Below, piece by piece: positions 8,202-14,653 of a stretch of 23,678 nucleotides of DNA. The stretch lies in contig NZ_CAKZIK010000083.1 in the NCBI RefSeq assembly GCF_936933875.1, positions 1 through 23,678 of the forward strand, in the 5' to 3' direction. Below the pieces are notes generated by a model. The model ran no database searches and was not told where the DNA came from. It saw only the letters and a program-made list of their open reading frames with translations. The position numbers and the translations under genes are program-made. Numbering within the stretch: the stretch's first letter is position 1; each line of letters begins with the position of its first letter. This stretch comes from an uncultured Chryseobacterium sp. (GTDB lineage Bacteria; Bacteroidota; Bacteroidia; Flavobacteriales; Weeksellaceae).

Positions 8202-8225
8202 AGGTCAATATAATGGCTTTAGCCA
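8179..8225. repeat. Tandem GGCTTTAGCC-type palindromes
   Basis: Two palindromes share the core GGCTTTAGCC: AACGGGCTTTAGCCCGTT (8179-8196) and TGGCTTTAGCCA (8214-8225). I recall this core recurring between genes in Chryseobacterium-like genomes, so it may be a dispersed extragenic palindrome that also serves as a terminator. The recurrence itself cannot be seen in this window. Confidence 0.55.
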
Positions 8226-8278
8226 AAATTTACTTATAAAGAATTTTTGGAATCAATTTGAAGTTTTAATTTTATACA

Positions 8279-8866
8279 ATGAAAAAAGCAGAACTTCGAA
8301 AAATTTACCTTGAAAAAAGAAAAGCTTTATCTAAAGATGAGGTTCAAAATTTGTCGAAGAAAATTTTTAAAAATTTTGTTTTACAATTTAAACCAATTGA
8401 AAATCAAAAAGTTCATCTATTTTTAAGCATTGAAAAGTTAAACGAAATCAATACGAAATTTTTCATTGATTACTTTTTTGAGCATAAAATCCGGGTTTTT
8501 GTTCCGAAGATGTTTACTGGAAAATTAATTTCGGTTGAATTCACTCATCATACCCAAATGGAAACCAATTCCTGGGGAATTTCGGAACCGAAAACCAATG
8601 AAGACACCGGAATTCGCGATTTTGATTTTGTCATCACTCCGCTTCTCTGCTGTGATAGAAAGGGAAACCGTGTTGGTTATGGCAAAGGCTTTTACGACAA
8701 ATTTTTCAGTGAGATAAAGTCAAAGACAAAAAAAATTGGCGTTAGTTTGTTTCCACCAGTTGATGATATTGAAGATATTTCAGAAACTGATGTTCAGTTA
8801 GATTATTTAGTAACGCCTGAAGAAGTACTGTCTTTCGGCATTTCTACATCGAATTTCACGAAATAA
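8279..8866 (+). CDS. 5-formyltetrahydrofolate cyclo-ligase
   Basis: Cytoplasmic enzyme (MTHFS, YgfA/Fau family) that converts 5-formyl-THF with ATP to 5,10-methenyl-THF, returning a storage folate to the one-carbon pool. At 195 residues it is the normal length. Family signatures are the N-terminal KAELRKIYLEKRKALS with the basic ATP/phosphate-binding residues, HLFLSIEKLNEINT, and the C-terminal RVGYGKGFYDKF (residues 131-142), followed by IGVSLFPP and LDYLVTPEEV. The ATG at 8279 is the only sensible start. No TAnnTTTG is evident immediately upstream. The last 64 bp overlap the 3' end of the convergent lipoprotein gene, so no terminator can lie between them. Confidence 0.95.
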   Translation: MKKAELRKIYLEKRKALSKDEVQNLSKKIFKNFVLQFKPIENQKVHLFLSIEKLNEINTKFFIDYFFEHKIRVFVPKMFTGKLISVEFTHHTQMETNSWGISEPKTNEDTGIRDFDFVITPLLCCDRKGNRVGYGKGFYDKFFSEIKSKTKKIGVSLFPPVDDIEDISETDVQLDYLVTPEEVLSFGISTSNFTK

Positions 8867-9384
8867 AATTTAAATTCTTTCTTAAACTGAACAGGAGCTA
8901 ATTTCAAAACATACTGGGCATTTTTATTGAAGCTTCCTATAGATTTGTTGTTTTGGTCAAAGTATTCCACATTAAATTGGGCAAAATCCAGAGTATCCTT
9001 TCCGCTGATTTTTTTAGAAACTGCAATGTTTCCCACTTTTGCTGTGTTAACTTGCAGACTGTCAAGCTGTTGAATTATCGGTTTCAGTTTTGTGCTGTCC
9101 GGTTTTTCGAAATAATTTTGCATTTGTGCATAAATCACCGAATCTATTTCTGTATCGCGGTTTCCGTTTGCATACAGCGTTGACAAATCAAAAAGTTCCT
9201 GAATTTTTTGTTTCGTAATAAACTGAATCGCTTGTGCGCTGTCCATTTTCGTAACAGGATAAGATTTGCGGTTGTTGCTTGTTCTCAGCGTTTCAAGGTC
9301 GCTCTTTTCCTCTTTCTTTTCACAGGAAACAGCAATCATAATGACCGCCAAAAAGCTTAAAAAAAGTTTATTTAGATTCTTCAT
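8803..9384 (-). CDS. Predicted lipoprotein, unknown function
   Basis: The 193-residue protein begins MKNLNKLFLSFLAVIMIAVSC, a lipoprotein signal peptide with a lipobox (AVSC) and lipidated Cys. The charged run after Cys (EKKEEK) resembles the K-(D/E)2 lipoprotein export signal described in Capnocytophaga, so surface exposure is possible (inference). The mature part is polar and helix-rich at first (QAIQFITKQKIQELFDL), then predicted beta (VQFKKEFKFYFVKFDVEM). I do not recognise a domain. ATG 9384 is preferred over a TTG three codons upstream. It overlaps the end of the upstream membrane-protein gene by 17 bp, so the two are translationally linked and probably act together. Its 3' end overlaps the folate gene on the other strand. 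Confidence 0.85.
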   Translation of the reverse strand: MKNLNKLFLSFLAVIMIAVSCEKKEEKSDLETLRTSNNRKSYPVTKMDSAQAIQFITKQKIQELFDLSTLYANGNRDTEIDSVIYAQMQNYFEKPDSTKLKPIIQQLDSLQVNTAKVGNIAVSKKISGKDTLDFAQFNVEYFDQNNKSIGSFNKNAQYVLKLAPVQFKKEFKFYFVKFDVEMPKDSTSSGVTK

Positions 9385-10537
9385 TGGTTGCAATTCTGAA
9401 TTTAATCATGTTAATTTTTCCGTTACTGTCGTTTTTAGTTTCAATAACTTCGAGGTTTTCTAAAGAAGTTGTTGGAAGCGTCACCAAGCTGATGTAACGT
9501 TGTTTGTCCATGGTTTCTACACCATATTTTTCGTTATCATAAATCTGATAAATTAAGGCGCTGTTGCTGATGAGGAAATTGAGGCTTTCACGTTTTCTCT
9601 TTAAATCTTTTATTGATTTGGAATAATAGAAAAGCATAATTGCGTAATCATTCGGCTTCAATTCAATGGTTTCTGCTTCTGGAGCATTATCCAGATTTCT
9701 TTTGATGGTATCAGTCCTATAATAAGGGGAAGATACCACCATCGTCAGTTTATCTGATTTAGTGGTATAAACAAAGGGTTCATTGGGTTTTGCAGTATAT
9801 AAAATAGGAGATTGGTTGTCCTGAAGTATCTGAACCTGTAATTCAGCATTGATTTTTGAGTTTCTGTCGGCATCAATAAAACTATAGTAATATTTCTTAC
9901 TGAAAATTTGATCCGCGAAACCTAAAAGTCCAACAATCACAGCCAAAATTGCTGAAATTCCCAACCAAAGATATTTTTTTACAAGAGAAAACAATGAATT
10001 TTGTTCTACTGTGTCATACGTTGAAAAATTCGGAGAAATTTCTTTAACGTTTTGATTTTCAGTATTTGATTTTTGTAAAACTGGATTTTCGGTTAGTGTT
10101 TTTTGTGCTTCCGGAAGAGAATTTGGCGTTTTTTCTGAAATTTTTGTTGAATTTTCAGTTTCAGGTAAGGTTTTGAGTTCTTTTTCTAATTCTTCCTCGT
10201 CTGTTTGCGATAAATTTTCAGCTTCCTGAAGAATTTCATTGGCAAAAAGATGATTCTTTTTGAAATCATACCATGAAGCGTAACCTGCATAAATACTCAA
10301 TAAATTGAGCATGTCAATTCTTGGAAGTTTGCTGGAAGGTGAAGTTTTAAAATAAGTGTAAAAAGACTTCTCGGAAATGTTTCCTTTGGCTATTTTTCTT
10401 AAATCTTCCTGGAAATAAATGATGTCAATGCCTTTCCATTTCGAAATTTCATCGAAAGAAGGGGTGTGGTTCTCCAAATATTGAGCCTGAACCTCATTTT
10501 TTAGTTGCTCAAAATGTAAAAGTTCTAAATCTGTCAA
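9368..10537 (-). CDS. Single-pass membrane protein with HTH-like cytoplasmic N-terminus
   Basis: The 389-residue protein has three parts. Residues 1-100 form a compact helical domain. Its stretch ISEKSFYTYFK...LPRIDMLNLLSIYAGYASWYDFK resembles a Cro/C1-like helix-turn-helix fold that I recall at the start of various Bacteroidota membrane proteins. Residues 101-185 are a low-complexity Glu/Thr/Asn linker. One membrane helix spans about 188-208, followed by a periplasmic domain (about 215-389) with beta-rich and helical parts (NDYAIMLFYYSKSIKDLKRKRESLNFL). The layout is that of a membrane-anchored one-component regulator (ToxR/CadC-like) or an anti-sigma-type sensor. The gene is followed by an overlapping lipoprotein gene and preceded by a palindrome over its promoter. 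DNA binding is inference; function is unknown. Confidence 0.85.
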   Translation of the reverse strand: MTDLELLHFEQLKNEVQAQYLENHTPSFDEISKWKGIDIIYFQEDLRKIAKGNISEKSFYTYFKTSPSSKLPRIDMLNLLSIYAGYASWYDFKKNHLFANEILQEAENLSQTDEEELEKELKTLPETENSTKISEKTPNSLPEAQKTLTENPVLQKSNTENQNVKEISPNFSTYDTVEQNSLFSLVKKYLWLGISAILAVIVGLLGFADQIFSKKYYYSFIDADRNSKINAELQVQILQDNQSPILYTAKPNEPFVYTTKSDKLTMVVSSPYYRTDTIKRNLDNAPEAETIELKPNDYAIMLFYYSKSIKDLKRKRESLNFLISNSALIYQIYDNEKYGVETMDKQRYISLVTLPTTSLENLEVIETKNDSNGKINMIKFRIATNEESK

Positions 10538-10578
10538 AATTTAAAATTTATTTAAATCGCTGATTGTCAGTTGTTAAA

Positions 10579-10601
10579 ATTTGTAAAACGATTTTACAAA
10601 T
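10579..10601. promoter_or_regulatory. Operator-like palindrome in the divergent intergenic region
   Basis: A perfect inverted repeat ATTTGTAAAA-CGA-TTTTACAAAT. Its right arm overlaps the -7 element of the minus-strand promoter (10597-10604), and its centre is about where that RNA would begin. The position fits a repressor or autoregulator site controlling the membrane-protein/lipoprotein pair. There is no T-run or gene-end context that would suggest a terminator. Confidence 0.5.
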
Positions 10602-10627
10602 GTATTACAATTAATTTTCTAAAACAA
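10597..10627 (-). promoter_or_regulatory. Promoter of the membrane-protein/lipoprotein pair
   Basis: Minus-strand TTG (10627-10625), then 20 bases, then TACATTTG (10604-10597). This is a full match to the Bacteroidota consensus, giving a leader of about 53 bases before the ATG at 10537. Confidence 0.6.
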
Positions 10628-10642
10628 ATTATTTTGCAGCTC

Positions 10643-10650
10643 TACCTTTG
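10643..10650 (+). promoter_or_regulatory. Probable -7 element of the Ala-rich lipoprotein gene
   Basis: TACCTTTG matches TAnnTTTG and gives a leader of about 53 bases. No TTG lies at ideal spacing. It is back-to-back with the minus-strand promoter, so the two may compete or be co-regulated. Confidence 0.55.
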
Positions 10651-10709
10651 TCCTGTTCAAATTGATGAACACAAATAAATTTTAAACAAAACAATTAAAT
10701 TTAATTATT

Positions 10710-11048
10710 ATGAAAAAATCATTGTTCGTAGCTGCTATCGCTGCTGTAGCTCTTGTAGCTTGTAAGAAAACTGAAACTGTTGAAACTGCTAACGCTGCTG
10801 ATTCTGCTGCTGTAGCTGCTACTGATTCTGCTGCTGTTGTAGCTGATTCTGCTGCTGCTGTTGTTGATTCTGCTGCTACTGCTACTGTAGATGCTGCTAA
10901 AGATGCTGCTGCTGCTACTACTGCTGCTGGAGCTGAAGTTGCTAAAGATGCTGCTGCTGGTGCTGCTGATGCTGCTAAAGGTGCTGCTGATGCTGCTAAA
11001 GATGCTGCTTCTGACGCTAAAGAAGCTGTAAAAGAAGCTACTAAGTAA
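10710..11048 (+). CDS. Small Ala-rich heptad-repeat lipoprotein
   Basis: The 112-residue protein starts MKKSLFVAAIAAVALVAC, a lipoprotein signal peptide with lipidated Cys18. Alanine makes up about 48 of 112 residues and every Ala codon is GCT, with matching bias at other codons, which points to high expression. The mature part begins with Asp-Ser-Ala-Ala units spaced 7-8 residues apart. It ends in near-heptads AADAAKG/AADAAKD/AASDAKE/AVKEATK, so it should form one long amphipathic helix able to self-associate (alanine zipper). The last residue is Lys. Composition and layout recall Braun lipoprotein, but there is no homology I can claim; it could equally be a disordered or stress-protective protein. 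The gene has its own promoter-like element and terminator. The long antisense frame over it is only a by-product of the GCT repeats. Confidence 0.88.
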   Translation: MKKSLFVAAIAAVALVACKKTETVETANAADSAAVAATDSAAVVADSAAAVVDSAATATVDAAKDAAAATTAAGAEVAKDAAAGAADAAKGAADAAKDAASDAKEAVKEATK

Positions 11049-11072
11049 TTAGTACTGAACAACAGACAAAAT

Positions 11073-11097
11073 AACCGTTTCTCCCAGAGAAGCGGTT
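11073..11097 (+). terminator. Intrinsic terminator after the Ala-rich lipoprotein gene
   Basis: An 11-bp stem from AACCGTTTCTC to GAGAAGCGGTT with one G:T pair and a 3-base loop, followed by T7. It also lies just beyond the 3' end of the convergent methyltransferase gene, where it may act more weakly. Confidence 0.85.
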
Positions 11098-11105
11098 TTT
11101 TTATG

Positions 11106-11876
11106 TTACTTCTGCAGTTTCTGCCTTAAAATTTCGTAGCAACTAATTGCAACTGCATTGCTCAGGTTTAAAGAATCGATGCTGCCGCTCATGGGAATTA
11201 GTGTATTTTTTCCTTTTCCAATCCAAAACTCGCTTATGCCGGAATGTTCTGTTCCGAAAAGCAAAGCACTTTTTTCTTTAAAATTTTTAGCGTAAAGATC
11301 TTGTGCGCTTTCATCCATAATGGTCGTGTAAATATTAAAACCATGATCAGATAAAAATTGGTGTACCTCTTCGTTTGTGCTTTGGAAAACTTTCATCCCG
11401 AACAAACAGCCAACACTTGAACGGATGACATTTGGATTATAGAAATCTACTCTTGCATCGGTAACAATTAAAGCATCAATTCCGAAAGCTTCGCAACTTC
11501 TTAGAATGGCTCCGAGATTTCCCGGCTTTTCTACGCTTTCAACAATTATTACGGACGAATCTTCTTTTGGTTCAAAAGTATTGAGGTTGTTTTCCGGAAC
11601 ATGATAAACGCCTAGAATTCCTTCGGAAGTTCCACGATAAGCTAATTTTTCATATATCTTTTCGGAAACGTAATTGATTTTTCCTTCAGGCAATTTGCTG
11701 TCAAATATTCTTTCACAGATAAAATATTCTACATTTTCAAACGCGAAAGTTTGTGCTCTTTCGTTTTCCTGTAGTCCTTCCACCACAAAAACACCAGATT
11801 TCTTGCGAAATCGATTATCTGTCATTAATCGGGAAAGGTTTTTTATCTTTTCGTTCTGAAGACTTTCAATGGTCAT
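11106..11876 (-). CDS. SpoU/TrmH-family RNA 2'-O-ribose methyltransferase
   Basis: SPOUT-superfamily enzyme that transfers a methyl group from SAM to a ribose 2'-OH in rRNA or tRNA. All three SpoU motifs are visible: motif 1 EKPGNLGAILRS (116-127, with the catalytic Asn and Arg), motif 2 ALLFGTEHSGIS (204-215) and motif 3 IPMSGSIDSLNLSNA (227-241), which form the trefoil-knot SAM site. Residues 1-95 form a substrate-binding domain of the L30e-like SpoU_sub_bind type (KSGVFVVEGLQE). At 256 residues the length fits RlmB/TsnR-like members; the target nucleotide cannot be told. A TACCTTTG element ends four bases before the ATG, so the mRNA may be leaderless. It is monocistronic and convergent with the Ala-rich lipoprotein. 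Confidence 0.94.
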   Translation of the reverse strand: MTIESLQNEKIKNLSRLMTDNRFRKKSGVFVVEGLQENERAQTFAFENVEYFICERIFDSKLPEGKINYVSEKIYEKLAYRGTSEGILGVYHVPENNLNTFEPKEDSSVIIVESVEKPGNLGAILRSCEAFGIDALIVTDARVDFYNPNVIRSSVGCLFGMKVFQSTNEEVHQFLSDHGFNIYTTIMDESAQDLYAKNFKEKSALLFGTEHSGISEFWIGKGKNTLIPMSGSIDSLNLSNAVAISCYEILRQKLQK

Positions 11877-11880
11877 CTTG

Positions 11881-11911
11881 CAAAGGTATTCAGAATTTAA
11901 GCAACCGCCAA
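11881..11911 (-). promoter_or_regulatory. Promoter of the SpoU methyltransferase gene
   Basis: Minus-strand TTG (11911-11909), then 20 bases, then TACCTTTG (11888-11881), then CAAG and the ATG. The full consensus match this close to the ATG implies transcription starting at or next to the start codon. Confidence 0.65.
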
Positions 11912-12097
11912 AAATGAGTTATTGCGCAATTGTTTTGTTTTTTGAAGTGAAAAGTAGTATTAGACAGACGGTTAAATTATATCTATTTCACTAAGAAGCC
12001 ATCAAAGAACCCGTAAACTATTAAATAAAAAGAATCGAAGCGAGAAACAATTGTCAGTTATAAGTATTATGATTTCATATTCGTGTTTTTTTAGATT

Positions 12098-13597
12098 TTA
12101 TTTCTCCGCAGTAAAATCAATTTCGTTTTGTGAGTTTTCTACCAAACTTGGTGGTAAATCTTTTTTGTTTTTAATTCCCAATGCCTTTAGTTTTTGGGTT
12201 TGGGTTACCAGATTATCGTTTCCGGTTGAAAGCTGTTTGTAAGCATCATTAAAAACATTTTTTGCTTGATCGATATTTTTGCCGACTTTATCCAGATTAT
12301 CGACAAATCCTACAAATTTATCATAGAGTTTTGCGCCACGTTCAGCAATTTCCATCGAATTCCGGTTCTGGTATTCGCGTTTCCATAAATCGGCAATGAG
12401 TTTTAAGGATGTAATTAAATTACTTGGATTTAAGAGCAAAATCCTTCTTTCATAAGCGTAATTCCATAAATTTTGGTCAGCCTGCATTGCGGCGATATAA
12501 GCAGGTTCCGATGGAATGAACATCATCACGAAATCCAAAGATTTTCCGTAATCGTCATATGCTTTTCTGGAAAGTTCGTTAATGTGGTTTTTTACGGAAC
12601 TTAAATGCTGATTCATCTTAATTTCATAAACCTCAGCATCGGTTTCATCCACCAATTCTGTAAATGCCGTAAGCGAAACCTTGGAATCGATAATGACGTT
12701 TCTTTCATCAGGATATTTTATGACAGCATCCGGACGCATTTTTTTGCCGGAAAATTCTGAAAATAAGGCTTTGTTGTCTTCATCACGAAGCTCATGCTCC
12801 ATAAAATATTCTCGTCCTTTCACCAAGCCGGATTTTTCCAGAATGCTTTCTAAAATCATTTCGCCCCAGTTTCCCTGAGTTTTGCTTTCACCCTTTAAAG
12901 CGCGGGTAAGTTTTTTGGCATCATCGGAAATTTGTTGGTTCAGTTCGGCAAGTTCACGCACCTTTTCTCCCAAAGAAAATCGCTGTTTACTTTCTTTATC
13001 GTAAGTTTCGTTAACGGTGTTTTTCAGTTCAAGAATTTTTTCCTGAAAAGGCTTTAAAATATTGTCGAGATTTTCTTTGTTCAGGGATGTGAACTTTTCC
13101 GTTTTTTCGTCCAGGATTTTATTGGCCAAATTTTCGAACTGCAATTTTGCTTCTTCCTGAAGTTTCTGTATTTCTACTTTTTGTGTTGTTAAAAGTTGAT
13201 TTAAATGTTCGTTCTGGGCAGAAAGTTCAGATTTTACTGCAATCAGATTGTTTTTCTCTGATTGCAGTTCTCTGATTTCTGAATTTTGTTGAGAATTTAC
13301 TTCAACTTGCTTTTCGATTTGTTGGTTTTGTAAATGGTTTTCTGCCGAAATTTTTGCCAATTCGTTTTTTAATTGGTTAAGAATTTCGGTTTGCGCGAAA
13401 TTGGTCTTTTTTTCCTCCAAAATATGTTGAGAAAGTTCTTGAATTCTGCTTTCAGCATTCGAAAAATCGGTTTCTTTTTTAATGAAATTTTGGTTGAGAT
13501 CATCGTAACTTTTCCTCGAAACTGAAGAGGATTTCAAGATAAAATAAACCAAAACACCGCCTAAAATGAATGCAAGAATTGCGTAAAGGATTTCCAT
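12098..13597 (-). CDS. rmuC: RmuC family protein (DNA recombination limiting factor)
   Basis: RmuC proteins limit recombination-driven DNA inversions in E. coli and carry a restriction-endonuclease-like fold. Cellular details are little known. The 499-residue protein has an N-terminal membrane helix (about residues 3-22: ILYAILAFILGGVLVYFIL). A long Gln/Glu/Lys-rich coiled coil (about 28-190) follows, then the RmuC domain (about 200-470). Typical stretches in the domain are TQGNWGEMILESILEKSGL, MRPDAVIKYPDERNVIIDSKVSL with the D...(x)K nuclease-like core, and DFVMMFIPSEPAYIAAM. I chose ATG 13597 rather than a frame start 18 codons upstream, because a TAnnTTTG element lies between them and the helix begins right after this Met. 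It diverges from the broken GlcG-family gene. Confidence 0.93.
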   Translation of the reverse strand: MEILYAILAFILGGVLVYFILKSSSVSRKSYDDLNQNFIKKETDFSNAESRIQELSQHILEEKKTNFAQTEILNQLKNELAKISAENHLQNQQIEKQVEVNSQQNSEIRELQSEKNNLIAVKSELSAQNEHLNQLLTTQKVEIQKLQEEAKLQFENLANKILDEKTEKFTSLNKENLDNILKPFQEKILELKNTVNETYDKESKQRFSLGEKVRELAELNQQISDDAKKLTRALKGESKTQGNWGEMILESILEKSGLVKGREYFMEHELRDEDNKALFSEFSGKKMRPDAVIKYPDERNVIIDSKVSLTAFTELVDETDAEVYEIKMNQHLSSVKNHINELSRKAYDDYGKSLDFVMMFIPSEPAYIAAMQADQNLWNYAYERRILLLNPSNLITSLKLIADLWKREYQNRNSMEIAERGAKLYDKFVGFVDNLDKVGKNIDQAKNVFNDAYKQLSTGNDNLVTQTQKLKALGIKNKKDLPPSLVENSQNEIDFTAEK

Positions 13598-13601
13598 TTT
13601 G

Positions 13602-13609
13602 CAAAAATA
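13602..13609 (-). promoter_or_regulatory. Probable -7 element of rmuC, adjoining the start codon
   Basis: Minus-strand TATTTTTG, then CAAA, then the ATG at 13597. The spacing puts the expected RNA start on or next to the ATG. No TTG at ideal upstream spacing. Confidence 0.45.
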
Positions 13610-13674
13610 GGAAAAGAAAAAATCTAAAAAAACACTTTCTGTAATTAACATTTCTTTAAGATCAATTAATATCT

Positions 13675-13682
13675 TAAGTTTG
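13675..13682 (+). promoter_or_regulatory. Probable -7 element of the GlcG-family gene
   Basis: TAAGTTTG matches TAnnTTTG and leaves a leader of about 23 bases before ATG 13712. The promoter appears intact although the gene carries a stop codon. Confidence 0.5.
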
Positions 13683-13711
13683 TATATTTCAGCAACTTAA
13701 AAATAAAAATT

Positions 13712-14113
13712 ATGCACAATGTAACGTTAGAACAAGCGAGAAAAATTATCGACGCTTGTCTTCAAAAATGAGAAGAACTCAATGTAAAGATGAATATCGC
13801 CGTTGTAGATTCGGGAACAAACTTGGTCGCTTTTAATAAAATGGATGGCGCTTGGTTGGGTTCTATTGACATTTCTCAAAAGAAAGCGAAGACGGCAAGA
13901 TTTTTCAACATGAATTCAGGTGAAATCGGAAAACTTTCTCAACCAGGGGGTTCCTTATATAATATAGAGCACTCCAATGGCGGGTTGATTACGTTTCCAG
14001 GAGGGGTACTCTTAAAAAATGCAGAAGGAGAAATTATCGGCGCCGTTGGCGTTAGCGGAAGCACGGTGGAAAATGACCACACGGTGGCGGAAGCAGGTGC
14101 GAACGCAATTTAA
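13712..14113 (+). pseudogene. GlcG/HbpS-family (haem-degrading domain) gene with in-frame TGA at codon 20
   Basis: The whole 402-bp frame reads as a normal-length (about 133 residue) member of the GlcG/HbpS family (Pfam Haem_degrading). It starts MHNVTLEQARKIIDACLQK, then TGA at 13769-13771, then EELNVKMNIAVVDSGTNLVA and the rest. The typical features MNIAVVDSGTNLVAF, PGGVLLKNAEGEIIGAVGVSG and HTVAEAG are intact. No frameshift is present; only the TGA interrupts the first helix. Either a recent nonsense mutation or a sequencing error explains it. Restart at ATG 13790 would give 107 residues lacking the N-terminal helix. In other members this family is linked to haem binding or glycolate use, but its job here is unknown. 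Promoter and terminator are both still present. Confidence 0.8.
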
Positions 14114-14136
14114 ATCAAAAAAAAATATTTTACTAG

Positions 14137-14162
14137 AAAATTCCAGATTACTCTGGAATTTT
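14137..14162. terminator. Bidirectional terminator between the GlcG-family and YCII genes
   Basis: An 11-bp perfect stem AAAATTCCAGA/TCTGGAATTTT with loop TTAC. T-rich tails lie on both strands (TTTT on plus; TCTAG then a T-rich run on minus). It begins two bases from the YCII gene stop. Confidence 0.8.
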
Positions 14163-14163
14163 T

Positions 14164-14637
14164 TTATGGATTTTCTTTGGCGACTTGGTCGTGATATTTC
14201 AAATACAACGGAAGTGCAGCGGAACCGTACCAAGGAAGAATTTCGTAATCGAAAACACCGGCTTTTACCGTTGGATCTTGATCGATGAAATTTTTGGCTT
14301 CTTCGTCGGTTTTTACATCCAAAATAAAAATCCCTCGATATTTGAGATGGTTGTCGTTGAAAGGACCTGCAACAACCAGTTTTCCTTCCTTGCTCATTTT
14401 CTCCATATTGGCAAAATGCCCGTTGAAAAGTTCGGCTTTTTTGGTCTTATCGGTGATTTCTTTGTCTTTTGCTCCGGTTTTCAGGATGATAATTTTGTAG
14501 GATTTCATTCCGTAATTGTCGGCTCCCAAAGAATCGGCAAGTTTTTGGTTGAATTTTTTATTTTCCGAATTTTTTTCCTGTGCGCTGCATAAAAACAGTC
14601 CATTCATTAAACACAAAAGCGTAATTAAGATTTTCAT
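14164..14637 (-). CDS. Secreted YCII-domain protein
   Basis: The 157-residue protein has a signal peptide (residues 1-19, MKILITLLCLMNGLFLCSAQ, with a possible cleavage after SAQ). A short polar linker (about 20-45) leads to a YCII-related ferredoxin-like domain (about 46-140) with the recognisable HFANMEKMSKEGKLVVAGPF and RGIFILDVKTDEEAKNFI. YCII-like domains include small dehalogenase-like or lactonase-like enzymes, but most are uncharacterised. The conserved His in GHFANM is present. Export to the periplasm is the unusual part, since many YCII proteins are cytoplasmic. It lies 16 bp after pncB on the same strand, so the two probably share a transcript; no functional link is known. Confidence 0.85.
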   Translation of the reverse strand: MKILITLLCLMNGLFLCSAQEKNSENKKFNQKLADSLGADNYGMKSYKIIILKTGAKDKEITDKTKKAELFNGHFANMEKMSKEGKLVVAGPFNDNHLKYRGIFILDVKTDEEAKNFIDQDPTVKAGVFDYEILPWYGSAALPLYLKYHDQVAKENP

Positions 14638-14653
14638 TTTATTGTCGTTGAGA

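Noticed and set aside
10682..11062. Long minus-strand open frame rich in Ala/Ser opposite the Ala-rich lipoprotein
   Set aside because: The GCT repeats read as AGC (Ser) or GCA (Ala) on the other strand and leave few stops by chance. The plus-strand frame has a lipoprotein signal, promoter and terminator.
11877..12097. 221-bp gap between the SpoU gene and rmuC as a possible small RNA or small gene
   Set aside because: Apart from the SpoU promoter I see no hairpin with T-run, no good promoter facing inward and no plausible short gene; the plus-strand frame from 12051 mostly overlaps rmuC antisense.
13769..13771. TGA in the GlcG-family gene as a selenocysteine codon
   Set aside because: The site is in the first helix, where no catalytic Cys is expected; no SECIS-like hairpin was evident right after it, and selenoproteins are not expected in this group.
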